Assembly (NCBI GenBank): GCA_022376515.1
Contig: WTXI01000021.1
Coordinates: forward strand, 248,001-312,000
Source of the DNA: Lactifluus volemus
Lineage: Eukaryota; Basidiomycota; Agaricomycetes; Russulales; Russulaceae
Direction: 5' to 3'
Length of the DNA stretch: 64,000 nucleotides
Shown here: positions 44,645 through 55,802 of the stretch, one piece after another
Numbering within the stretch: the stretch's first letter is position 1
Layout: each line of letters opens with the position of its first letter
Made by a program: the position numbers and the translations under genes
The notes under the pieces: model-generated
The model's input: the letters and a program-made list of their open reading frames with translations, nothing else
Told to the model about the DNA's origin: nothing
The model's database searches: none

Positions 44645-46136
44645 ATGGCACCTCCAAGCAGCAGGAATGGTACGTCTTTTTTCTTGCGCCCGCGATGTTC
44701 ACTTATCTGTCTGGTCCAGGCCAGAATTCACCACGTGTGACAATCAATGCGTTTCCAGTTGAGACATTTTCGACTTCTGCAGAGTGGCTACTATGAAGTC
44801 ATTGGGGCCATACCTTAAGCCGCCGCCCTGGCCGAGAGGATGGCCATGGACATGGCGTAAACTGTTACACGTATGCCGAACATGGCGATACGTCGTGCTT
44901 TCATCCCCACTCCGTCTCGATCTTTACGTTGACTGCTCGGACAGCAGCCCTGTGAGGGAATTGTTGCATGTCTGGCCCCCCTTTCCTATAAAAGTCACGT
45001 CTTTCGATCTTACAGATAACATCATTGCTGCACTCGAGCACCGTGACCGTGTATCCAGAATCAGCATCTGGCTAACGTGTTTACGATGTGAGGAACTCGC
45101 CACGATAATTCAAGAGCCACTCCCTGCGCTAACAAACCTTTACCTTGCGAGGATGTCTGGGCCCGGTGATGAGAACTATGAGACTATGCCGGCGCTTCCT
45201 GCTACATTCCTAGGAGGATCCGCTCCACGCCTACAATCGCTCATTTTGAGGAGTGTTCCATTTCCGACGCTACCTCAACTTCTTTTGTCTTGCAGCCATC
45301 TTTCCGAACTCTCCCTTCACGACATATATGATCTAGGTTACATCTCACCCGAGGCGATGGTCACGGGCCTCTCCACCTTGACCAGGCTCATGTACCTTTG
45401 CATCGGGTTTGGTGGAAGTTTTCTCCCTGATCAAGTGATCCAACATCCACCTCTCCTCACACGCCCAGTGACCGCTGTCCTCCCCACTCTCAAGAAGTTC
45501 CGTTTTGAAGGGTTCAGCGAGTACTTGGAGGACCTCCTGGCTCGAATCGATGTTCCTCAACTCGAGAGTTTCAGGATCTTGTTCTACCAGCAGCATATCT
45601 TTGACATCCGACAAGTCATCTCTCATTCACGGGTGATCGGGTCGTTCAATCGTGCGGAGGTCACATTCGACCTTTTCAGCGTCTTCATCGGACTTTATCA
45701 GTCAGATGGAACAAATCCCGTCAAAACGCTCAGGCTCGGAATCTGTGATGGTCCCGATGAAGGGCTAGGTTGGCGAGTCTCTTCTATGACACAGATGGCC
45801 ACCCAGTTTTCGTGTCTACTTTCCAGCATTGCAGAGCTTGACGTCGTCAGCGATCCATCATTAGATCATAATGATATCTTCATGGACAACACAGAATGGC
45901 TGGAACTTTTCCACCCATTCTCTGCTGTTCGGACTCTGCGTTTGTCTGGCGATGTAGAGTCACATGTCGTATCTTCGCTGCAACAGCTCACTGTGGAAAG
46001 TATCGCGAAGGTATTGCCTAACCTTCAAAATCTCTACTTTCGCCAGAGTCGAGGAAGCGAGTTCAAGTTCAAGGAGCAACCCATGGAGCTATTCTTTGCC
46101 CCATCCGATCACCCTGTCACTCCCCAGTCGGCGTGA
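44645..46136 (+). pseudogene. F-box copy 2 of the array; F-box core deleted
   Basis: First exon 44645-44669, intron to the acceptor near 44719, then coding sequence. Compared with the intact copy, a 10-base deletion at about 44766 removes the codons for the core of the F-box (VE-ILLEI-F becomes VETFST...) and shifts the frame into a TGA at 44794-44796. The rest, about 450 codons from 44784, is a perfect open frame with HVCRTWRYVVLSSP and the full LRR-like region. Translation from the ATG at 44793 would give an LRR protein without a working Skp1-binding box. Otherwise no defects. Confidence 0.8.
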
Positions 46137-47416
46137 TGACCATCAAACGCTCTTCACTTCCAGCTCAGTGTTGTCTATAACTACATACCATCTCTGCTTA
46201 CGCCTGTCGTTTTTTTTTTTTGATACCTACTGTTATTTCTCGCCCATCATGATCCTCACATGTCACCGGGGCACATTGTCATGAAATTTTGATACCCTTA
46301 CCCAGGCATATCATGATTTATCAACTGAAGTGTGTCCGTTCCGAGGAAATGTGTTTCTGCATCTCATTAAAGGTGGTGGCCAACTATCAGAGTCACGTGA
46401 TTCCCCGTTTATTATCCGGGCCGTTGTCGCGTCGTCCACGAGCAATTTTACGCCAGTTGGTTTCTAATAACTGGAATCTGATCGGCTACATGTGGAGTGG
46501 TGCGCACGGGTAGAACTTGGCACCTGCGTCATCTGGCACCCAAAAGTACATATCAACGCGAATCTCATTCACCTTCTTCAAAAAGCTCGCCTCACAGGCA
46601 GAACCATGGGGTAAGATCTCTTAGCTCAAGAAGCTAACTAAATGGGTCGTCCAGGTCAGACAGCCGTCCCGGCTCCGTTGTACAAGTAATGATTGAACTT
46701 CTCCTCAATCAGAAGATTGAAGATTTTGGTCGTGGTGCACTCCTTTGCAATTAAAGGTTTGACTCCCGATGATACGGAGCATTTCTGGAGACTGTGAAGG
46801 TCTTGTTTATGAATCTGACCGAACTTATAAAGCGCTGCGATAAAAAAAATGATTCAATAATGTTACTGGACTTCGATTTCGGGATTGGTAGCGTGAGGCT
46901 TGTGCGTGTCGAATTGAATGACGTTGAGCGCCATAACCTGTCATGCATATAGGCACCCCCGGCCAGTATGAGGCGTAAACAATTTTCCCTACGAAAAGAG
47001 TCTTAAAGGAAGCCACCAGCGAGATATATGGCCATAGAACATGAACAAACGGCCGGATTGTGGTGCTTCCAGGACAGGCCGTGGCATACTGTACTCAATG
47101 AAGCTTACAATATTGCATTCCGTATTTTCCGTATTTGATAAAGAAATCCCACGAACCGCGTCAGTCAACAAAACGCTGAGCGGCAGTAAGCGGGAATCAT
47201 CAAACCTTGGCCGACCCCGCGACGCGTAAATTTTACGGACGGGCGAGTGGACCGAAGTGAAAGTACGTCGACAATCCTCACTACTTCTCGTCGTAGAAAC
47301 GACTGAGTTTATGTACCCCCAATCAGGCGTTGCTCGAAAACTCGTCACCCCACTAAGCCCTTCAAGCTCCGAATCAGATAGTCTCACTTCGGAGCTCTCT
47401 GGCGTTCTTCTGATAG
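46137..47416. other. Spacer between array units 2 and 3
   Basis: Non-coding and homologous to 43280-44644; contains the 3' marker near 46514. No gene. Confidence 0.5.
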
Positions 47417-48898
47417 ATGGCCCCTCCAGACGAGAAGGCGGCAGGAATAGTACGTCTTTTTTCTAGCACACACATGTTCACTTACCTGTCTGGTCCAGGC
47501 CGGAATTCACACGTGTGACAATCAATGCATTCCCAGTTGAGATACTCTTAGAAATTTTCGAGTTCTGCCGAGCGGCTGCTATGAAATTAGAGTTGCCATA
47601 CTGGGTCCCACAGCCCTGGCCGGGAGGATGGCCAGGGACATGGCGTAAACTGTTACACGTATGCCGAACATGGCGATATGTCGTGCTTTCATCCCCACTC
47701 CGTCTCGATCTGTGCGTTGACTGCTCAGACGGCAGCCCTGTCAGGGAACTGTTGCATATCTGGCCCCCCTTTCCTATCCAAATCACGTCTTTCAAACTTA
47801 CGGATAACATCATTGCTGCACTCGAGCACCGTGACCGTGTATCCAGATCAGCATCTGGCTAACGTGTTTACGATGTGAGAAACTCGCCACGATAATTCAA
47901 GAGCCGCTCCCTGCGCTAACAAGCATTGACCTTGAGAGGGTGTATGGGTACGGTGATGAGAACTATGAACAATGCCGGCGCTTCCGCTACGTTCCTAGGA
48001 GGATCCGCTCCACGCCTACAATCACTCACTTTGTGGGATGTTCCATTTCCGACGCTACCTCAACTTCTTTTGTCTTGCAACGACCTTTCCGAACTCTCCC
48101 TTCTCAGAATATCTATTCTGGTTACATCTCACCCGAGGCTCTGGCCACGGGCCTCTCCGCCTTGACCAGGCTCACGTACCTTTGCATCGAATTCGATGGA
48201 ACTTTTCTCCCTCGTCAAGCAATCCAACATCCACCTCTGCTCACACGCACAGTGACCGCAGTCCTCCCCACTCTCAAGAAGTTCCATTTTGAAGGGGTCA
48301 GCGAGTACTTGGAGGACCTCCTGGCCCAAATCGATGTCCCTCAACTCGAGGATTTCAGGATCGTGTTCTTCCGGCAGCACGACTTTGATATCCGACAAGT
48401 CATCTCTCATTCACAGGCGCTCGGGTCGTTCAATCGTGCGGAGGTCATATTTAGCCTTTTCAACGTCTTCATCGGACTTTATCAGCCAGATCCGGTCAAA
48501 ACGCTCAGGCTCGGAATCCAAGATGTCACGATGAAGGGCTAGGTTGGCAAGTCTCTTCTATTACACAGATGGGCACCCAGTTTTCGTGTCTACTTTCCAG
48601 CATTGCAGAGCTTGATATCCTCAGCAATATATCATTGGATGTCAATGAAATCTTCATAGTCAACACAGAATGGCTGGAACTTTTCCACCCATTCTCTGCT
48701 GTTCGGACTCTGTATTTGTCTGGCGGTGTAGGGTCACATGTCGTATCTTCGCTGCAAGAGCTCACTGGGGAAAGAATTGCGGAGGTATTACCTAACCTTC
48801 AAAATCTCTACTTTCGCCAAGGAAACGAATTCGAGCAGCTACCCATAGATCTATTCTTCGCCCCATCCGATCACCCTGTCACTCTCCAGTCAGCATGA
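47417..48898 (+). pseudogene. F-box copy 3 of the array, multiply frameshifted
   Basis: First exon 47417-47449 has lost the usual extra base, and the second exon has lost one C at TTCA-CACGTG near 47510. Further one-base losses relative to the intact copy occur near 47845 (CCAGATCAG for CCAGAATCAG), 47970 (GAACAATG for GACACAATG) and 47984 (CTTCCGCTAC for CTTCCCGCTAC); another break near 48530 ends the frame at GGGCTAG. Between the breaks the F-box (INAFPVEILLEIFEFCRAAA) and LRR-like blocks are recognisable, so the copy is recent. Confidence 0.85.
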
Positions 48899-49149
48899 TG
48901 ACCATTAAACGCTTTTCATTTCCGGCTCAGCATTATCTATAACTACATACCATTCCTGCTTACCCCTGTCGTTTGTTGTTTTGATACCTGCTGTTATTTA
49001 TCGTCCATCATGATCTCACATCTCAATCATTACATAGGACCAGGGCATGTGCTCATATAAATTTGATACCCTTACCCAGGCATATCATGATTTATCGACT
49101 GTAGCATGTCTGTTCCGAGGAAATAGATGCTGTCTGCATATCATTAACA

Positions 49150-49612
49150 CTCACTCACGCTCGAGGCATTCGATCATCCCGTGACATTTAGGCTTTATGG
49201 TGTCGCCATCAGTCGATCCTCCCAAAATCCTCGAGCTGGGGATCAAAGACGATGCTGGTCAACAAGTCTTGTCTATGACCATAGATATGCACCCCGTCTT
49301 CCTTTCTACTTTCCAGTTGCACAGAGCTCGACATCGTGAGCAACACATTCTTTTCGGAGTTGGATGACTCGGATTTTGACGATCTGATGGACAACCTCAG
49401 GCTGAGTGGCTGCTCCTTTTAAATCTATTCGCTGCTGTTCCGACCCTGCATCTTTCTGACAGGACACCGTGACAGTCCTTGATCGTATCTTCGCCGTTGG
49501 GAGACTCGGTCGAGGGGCAAGCCATAGAGCAATTCATCACCACACGTCAGAATTCCGATCACCTCGTCATAGTCCACTCCCCATAGCGATAGCGATCAGC
49601 GCACGTCAATCG
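49150..49612 (+). pseudogene. F-box/LRR C-terminal scrap
   Basis: Similar to 54290-54760 and, more weakly, to the C-terminal LRR-like part of the array genes: shared CGAGCTGGG.ATCAAAGA, ATATGCACCC and TTCCGATCACC blocks. Several frame breaks. It sits where unit 3 should have its 3' marker. Confidence 0.65.
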
Positions 49613-49614
49613 GC

Positions 49615-49940
49615 GCTGATGCCTTTTTGGGACCAGGTATTCATAGAAGTCCGTCAATGTAAGCCCCGCTCAGATTTCGAACGTGTTGGAGTTTTCGTGG
49701 ATTACAATGTCATCCGTTCGTCTCAGCGAGATGTGTAGACAAAGACACAGATGTATAAAATGCCTGCGAGGCAGACAAAGATTCTGCTGTCCTCGCGCAG
49801 GTTACGATATGACTGTCAGCTGTTTGGGCAGCCTCGCGGGGATATCTGGATTCAAAGTCATGGTTGGCTGCGCCTTGCGTGGTCGCAGCGAGGGTGGCGA
49901 GAAAGATGAGAGCACACTCTAGGGTAATAGCTCTCAACAT
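49615..49940 (-). pseudogene. FAD-linked oxidase scrap, exon 1 fused to part of exon 3
   Basis: From 49940 the minus strand encodes MLRAITLECALIFLATLAAT and onward through a signal peptide and pro-region almost identical to oxidase E (61173 downward). Near 49758, just after QAFYT, it jumps to the HISLRRMDDIV part of exon 3 (around 49735) and goes on to about 49615. Exon 2, intron 1 and the FAD-binding His motif are missing. A clean internal deletion. The upstream flank 49941-50060 also matches the upstream flank of oxidase E. Confidence 0.8.
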
Positions 49941-50547
49941 AGTCGCACGAGAGGGACATTCAGTTATAAAAGCGATATTCCTGGCACAGCACAGAGCTTT
50001 AAAGGACCTTTACAACGAAGCCACGGAAACACTGGCCCAAAGACTACAGTAATGATAGATATGATTCCCATCCCTAAAGTGAGAGATGGTGGGCATTGGG
50101 CCAGTCAAACCTGCCCCCAGTACGACGTGTAAACAATTTACCCTACGAAAAGAGTGTTAAAGAGAGCTACGAGCGAGCGAATGACTCGGAACATGAAGAA
50201 ACGGCCAGCTTCAAGTTCCGGGACAGGCTGTGGCATTAGTCAATGAAGCTTACGACGTTGCATTCCGCATTTGATAAAGAAGTCCCACGGACTCAGGGCT
50301 AGCGGGAATCATCAACTTGGCTGACGCCGCACCGCGTAAAGTTTACGGACGGGCAAGTGGACCGAACACCATAGCGAAAGTACGTCGACAATCCTCACCA
50401 CTTCTCGTCGTAGAGGCAACTGAGTTTATGTATCCCGATCAGGCGTTGCTCAAAAGCTTGTCACCCTACTAGTACTAAGCCCTTTTTCAAGCTCCGAATC
50501 GGACAGTCTCACTTCGGAGCATCTCTGGCGTTTTTCTGATCCAATAG
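49941..50547. other. Spacer before array unit 4
   Basis: Holds the flank of the oxidase scrap, the recurrent segment 50080-50250 and the array 5' marker. No gene. Confidence 0.45.
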
Positions 50548-52032
50548 ATGGCCCCTCCAAGACGGGAAGGCAGCAGGTACATATTTTTTTCTAGCGCCCA
50601 CCATATTCACTTACCTGTCTGGTCCAGGCCAGAATTCGCCACGTGTGACAATCAATGCGTTCCCAGTTGAGATACTCTTAGAACTTTTCGAGTTCTGCCG
50701 AGCGGCTTCTATGAACTACTGTGGTATGCTACCTGCAGACCTGGCCGGGAGGATGGCCAGGGGCATGGCGTACGCTGTTACACGTATGCCGAAGATGGCG
50801 ATACGTCGTGCTTTCATCCCCACTCCGTCTCGATCTTCACGTTGACTGCTCAGACAGCAGCCCTGTGAGGGAATTGTTGCATATCTGGCCCCCTTTCCTA
50901 TCCAAATCATGTCTTCCAATCTTACGGATAACATCATTGCTGCACTCGAGCACCGTGACCGTGTATCCAGCATCAGCATCTGGCTAACGTGTTTACGATG
51001 TGAGAAACTCGCCACGATAATTCAAGAGCCACTCCCTGCGCTAACAAGCATTAACCTTGAAGGGTGTATGGGTACGGCGATGAGAACTATGACACAATGC
51101 CAGCGCTTCCCGCTACGTTCCTAGGAGGATCCGCTCCACGCCTACAATCACTCACTTTGAGGGGTGTTCCATTTCCGACGCTACCTCAACTTCTTTTGTC
51201 TTGCAACGATCTTTCCAAACTCTCCCTCCACAACATATCTAATATTGGTTACATCTCACCCGAGGCGATGGTCATGGGCCTTTCCGCCTTGACCAGGCTC
51301 ACGTACCTTTGCATCGAATTTGGTGGAACCCTTCTCCCTGATCAAGTAATCCAACATCCACCTCTTTTCACACGCGCTGTGACCGCAGTCCTCCCCACTC
51401 TCAAGAAGTTCTATTTTCAAGGGGTCAGCGAGTACTTGGAGGACTTCCTGGCTCGAATTGATGTCCCTCAACTCGAGGATTTCAGGATCGAATTCTCCCA
51501 GGAGCATGTCTTTGACATGCGACAAGTCATCTCTCATTCACGGGCGCTCGGGTCGTTCGATCGCGCGAAGGTCATATTTAACATTTACAGCGTCTTCATC
51601 CGACTTTATCAGCCAGAAGGAACAAATCCCGTCAAAACGCTCAGCCTCGGAATCCATGATGGTCATAATGAAGAGCTAGGTTGGCGAGTCTCTTCTATGA
51701 CACAGATGGGCACCCAGTTTCCGTGTCTACTTTCCAGCATTGCAGAGCTTGAGATCTTCAGCGATCCATTATTGGAAGAGAATGAAGTCTTCATGGACAA
51801 CACAGAATGGCTGGAATTTTCTACCCATTCTCTGCTGTTCGGACTCTGCGTTTGTCTTGCAATGAAGAGTCACATGTCGTATCTTCGCTGCAAGAACTCA
51901 CTGGGGAAAGTATCGCGGAGGTATTACCTAACCTTCAAAATATCTACTTTCGCCAAGGAAACGAATTCGAGCAGCTACCCATAGAGCTATTCTTCGCCCA
52001 TCCGATCACCCTGACGCTCTCCAGTCGCGTGA
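50548..52032 (+). pseudogene. F-box copy 4 of the array, multiply frameshifted
   Basis: First exon 50548-50576, second exon from 50628; the phases no longer match (29 nt instead of 3n+1). Further breaks: near 50725-50740; near 50893 (GGCCCCCTTTC where the intact copy has one more C); near 51062 (GAAGGGTG for GAGAGGGCG); near 51815 (GAATTTTCTACC for GAACTTTTCCACC); near 52000 (TTCGCCCATCC for TTCGCCCCATCC). A 306-codon frame (51064-51984) of the LRR-like region survives. All defects are one- or two-base changes, so inactivation is recent or partly technical. Confidence 0.85.
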
Positions 52033-53028
52033 TGGCCATTAAGCGCTCTTCATTTCCAGCTCAGTGTTGTCTATAACTACATACCATTCCTGCTTACGCC
52101 TGTCGTTCTTTTTTGGACAGCTATTTCTCGTACTTCGTACATTACTTACCGGGGCACGTGCTCATGTAATTTGATACCCCCAGGCATATCATGATTAATC
52201 AACTGAAGAGTGTCCGCTCCGAGGGAATAGGTGTTTTCTGCATCTCATTAAAATACGGGGGCTGCTGTCCAAGTCACGTGATACACTTGTGTTGTCGCGT
52301 TGTCGGAGTCGTTGCTTATCACCGATGGTTCAATAACATTCTAGTCAGGCAAAGACCGAGACAGTGGCAATCAGTCATCGCGGGAGACCTTCACCACATT
52401 AGTGAGCTGACATCGTTGCCTGCAGCTTCTCAAGCTCAAGCTGCGAGGGCTGCAGGCAGCGCCGTCACGGTGGAGTGGCACTCTACAATGCTGATGTCTC
52501 AGTGGCCCCCATAAAGACAGAGTGAGGTAATGAGCACTGTATCGTCCTGACTGTTCCATAGAGCAACTTAATGGTTGATTTCTAATTACTGTAATCTGAT
52601 CGGCTACATGCGGAGTGGTGCCCACGGGTAGAACTTGGCACCTTCATCAGGCACCTAACAGTGCTTATCAGTGCGAACCTCATCCACCTTTTTCAAAAAG
52701 CTCGCCTCCGAACAATGGGGTAAAATCCATTTGGCGGTCAAACGGGTCAGACAGGTCAGACAGCCACTCCCGGTTCCGTTGTACAAGTAATGATTGAACT
52801 TCTCCTCAACAAGACGATTGAAGATCTCACTCCTTGCAAGTTTTGACTCCCAATGATAGGGTAGGAGTATTATTTAGAGACTGCGAAGGCCTTGCTTATG
52901 AATCTGACCGAGCTTATAAGGCGACTGCGCTAAGAAAAAACACGATTCGACAAACTTACTAGACATCGATTGCGCGTGAGGCTTGCGAGTATTGAATGAG
53001 CGCCATGACCCGTCATGCTCATAGGTAC
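52033..53028. other. 3' part of array unit 4
   Basis: Non-coding, with the 3' marker near 52631. No gene seen. Confidence 0.45.
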
Positions 53029-53104
53029 CCATCAGGAAAACCGTGCATGCTAGCCGAGACTAGCGTCTGCTATCATCGGGTACCATGCACGGTTTTGCTG
53101 ATGG
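53029..53104. repeat. Imperfect inverted repeat, 21-bp arms
   Basis: Left arm 53029-53049 (CCATCAGGAAAACCGTGCAT...) and right arm 53084-53104 are reverse complements with one mismatch (G against C at the eighth base), separated by a 34-bp loop. It would fold as a stable hairpin in DNA or RNA. Confidence 0.85.
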
Positions 53105-53179
53105 CCCTCCGCCGCGCCAATGTGTTATGACAAACAAGTTCAGCCTCAGCCTCACAACACATTGCCCGTCACACGACGC

Positions 53180-53700
53180 ACCAGCGAATGAGTGTTTTCT
53201 CGTGGTCCTTGATATCAGTCATGCCAGGCGGCATTTTGACTGCCGTCACAACAAACTTTGATGTCATGGTCCGAGTCACGCTGCTGCCACTGTTCTGATG
53301 TCGATGGGCAAGGCGAAGGATGTTGTCCTGGGTGAGGGGAGGTGAGTGAAGAGCCTAGTACGCCGCTTCTGCGCTTCTGAGTACGGACCGTGTACTTTGG
53401 TTGGGATGGGAGATGAGGGATGTTCACCTCTGGTAGGGGGGTTTTGTAGACCGAGGGATCACGAGATGGAGAGTAATCTATACGCAGGATAGCATGCCAT
53501 GAGATGAAAGTACCGGAACTCCTGTTGCTCCTATTCTACTGAAGGAGGTGCGGTAGTGTAAAATTAATCGTACATTGCAAACAATACATTGAGCCCGCCC
53601 AACACAAGACCAACACCTCCTAACGGTGAAAAACGAAACCCGTAGTCAGGTGCCACGGTATTGTGGCTGCATTGAATTGAATATGATGTACCTCTCCTGC
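53180..53700 (+). repeat. Right flank of the F-box tandem array
   Basis: Direct-repeat partner of 40940-41420. The interval 53105-54014 has no gene. Confidence 0.8.
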
Positions 53701-54014
53701 TCTTCCATCAGACTATCGACGCAAGTACGTTATGAACTCCGATTCCATTCCGCATTTGGTACAGAAATTCCCATGGACGACTTGGTGCTACAGATTTTAT
53801 CCCAAAACGCTGAGCCAGAGTTGTACTTACTTACCATTGACACAGTGGTTAAGAAGAGTTCTGGGCATCTACGCCATGCTTTTGATGACTACCAGTGATA
53901 TTATGAAAACATGGCATCAGATAATCATACTCAGAATGTGAGTGGGAGCCTGAGGTTGGCTACAGTGTTGCAGAAAGATTAACATGTCTTCTGCTTAGGG
54001 ATGGACCAGCCATT

Positions 54015-54760
54015 CCCACGGTTTTTTAGAGGGATCCGCCCACGACGATTCGGCTCACTTTGACGCACATTCCATTTCCGACATTGCCTCAACTTGTTTT
54101 GTCTTGGCAATGGTCATCGCCCCTGCCAACGCTCACAATTCCTTGCATCGAGTTCGAACAATTTGAAATAATCCGACACCCGTCTCTGCTCACTCTCACC
54201 GTCCACCCGGCTTCTCAGCTCAAAACTCTCACAATCGTGTTCAGGGTCGACCAACACCTCTACGGCACCCGACAAGTCATCACTTGCTCACTCACGCTCG
54301 GGGCATTCGATCATCCGGGCGTGACATTTAGGCTTTATGGCGTCTACATCCAACGGTGTCAGTCCATCCTCCCAAAATGCTCGAGCTGGGAATCAAAGAG
54401 GATGCCGGGTCAACAAGTCTCGTCTATGACCACAGATATGCACCCAGTCTTCCTCTCTACTTTCCAGAGCTACACAGAGCCCGACATCACGAGCGATACA
54501 TCCTTTTCGGACTCGGATTCTGACGACCTGATGGACAACTTGAGTGGCTGCTCTTTTTAATCCATTCGCCGCTGTTCCGACCCTGAATATTTCTGGCAGA
54601 CACAGCCCTTCATCGTATCTTCGCTGTTAGAAGACTCGGTATAGGAGCAAGCCATAGAGCAATTCATCTCTGCACGTCAAAATTCCGATCACCCCATCAT
54701 GGTCCACTGCCCATAGCGATAGCGATCAGCATGCATCAATCGGCGCTGTTTGGCATTCTT
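54015..54760 (+). pseudogene. F-box/LRR scrap beyond the array
   Basis: Starts within the middle of the LRR-like region (GGATCCGCCC.CGACGATTCGG, then HIPFPTLPQLVLSW where intact copies have VPFPTLPQLLLSC) and continues with many indels to a degenerate 3' end that matches 49470-49612. No F-box half is present. An older, truncated copy. Confidence 0.7.
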
Positions 54761-55802
54761 CTCTCATTACTGACTCCGCGCCAGGTGTGGTCTACAATAT
54801 ATCCATCTTTGCTAACGCCAGTTATTTCAAGTTCATCCCTGCTTTGTTTTCCCCCGAGTCAGTCTCTCGTGCCACTGGCATATCAGCGTTTCGTTGTTTG
54901 CGCTGACACAGAGTATTTGTGTATTTGGCAAGGCTGACACCGCAGACGCCGACGAGTCGGAGCTTGGAGCTCAACACTCCCCGTTAGCTTTAGTCCCACT
55001 TGCCTGATCCCGCATTTCGGGGGCCTTGAATCCGCTCTTTGATCGCAGCCGGGACTGAAAAAAGAAATTAGTGAGGCCCAGATTCCGTAATTTGTCAACT
55101 ATCCCCGCGGTACTATACTGTACAACCCGTCCTAGGGCTCAAACTCGAGATGATGATTAGTTGGAAGCTCGAAGGTCACAGGCGAGGGAACTCGCCTCAT
55201 GTCAATTGTACCAAATTCTCATCGTGCATCGCTCAGGGATTACTTCTATATCAAGGCGCAACGGAACCACCTTGATTTAGCAACAACTTCGAAAGGTGAA
55301 AAGTCCCTGATAAGACCGTGACAACCGTCCGGAGAATACTTTGGATGTGAATTATGATATAGCATGTGCCTTTACCATGATAATGATCTAGAATATGAAC
55401 TTATAGGCCTGAAACCGTCAGCCATTCCACAAAGAAGGAAAAACAGACATAGATGGCGATTCAGTTATGGCATTTCCCATCAAGACAACGATCCTCGGTC
55501 ATTCAAGGGTGATTTAACTTATTTCGCGCACACAGATATCCTCCAAACTCATGAATTTATTTCCTGACATTGATGGTCGCCATCGCGCTGATACCATCCT
55601 ATTGAGTAGTCGATGTCCGAGTCGATGCCAAGAAAATGAGAAGGCGTAGTCGTTACCATTTCGCTAGTACGCGACCCTAATATCACGCAGCTTTGAATAG
55701 GCAAGGTTGGATTAAGACCTGAGGATGCGCAAGACGTCGTCGAATTATTTCTACGAAAAATGTCATGTCGAACTAAATTACAGTGAAAAGGACCACGGGC
55801 TC
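54761..55802. other. Intergenic, no gene seen
   Basis: 3' flank of oxidase D and unremarkable sequence; short frames only. Confidence 0.4.

Larger units (their letters stand above)
41519..52700 (+). repeat. Direct tandem array of four F-box units, about 3 kb each
   Basis: A shared 5' marker (ACGGACGGG then AAGTACGTCGACAATCCTCA) recurs with its GTCGAC at 41571, 44550, 47267 and 50384, spacings of 2979, 2717 and 3117 bases. Each is followed at constant distance by a short first exon, a 50-nt intron and an F-box/LRR coding region. A shared 3' marker (AGAACTTGGCACCT) follows units 1, 2 and 4 (near 43768, 46514 and 52631); unit 3 lacks it and carries F-box and oxidase scraps instead. Confidence 0.85.
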
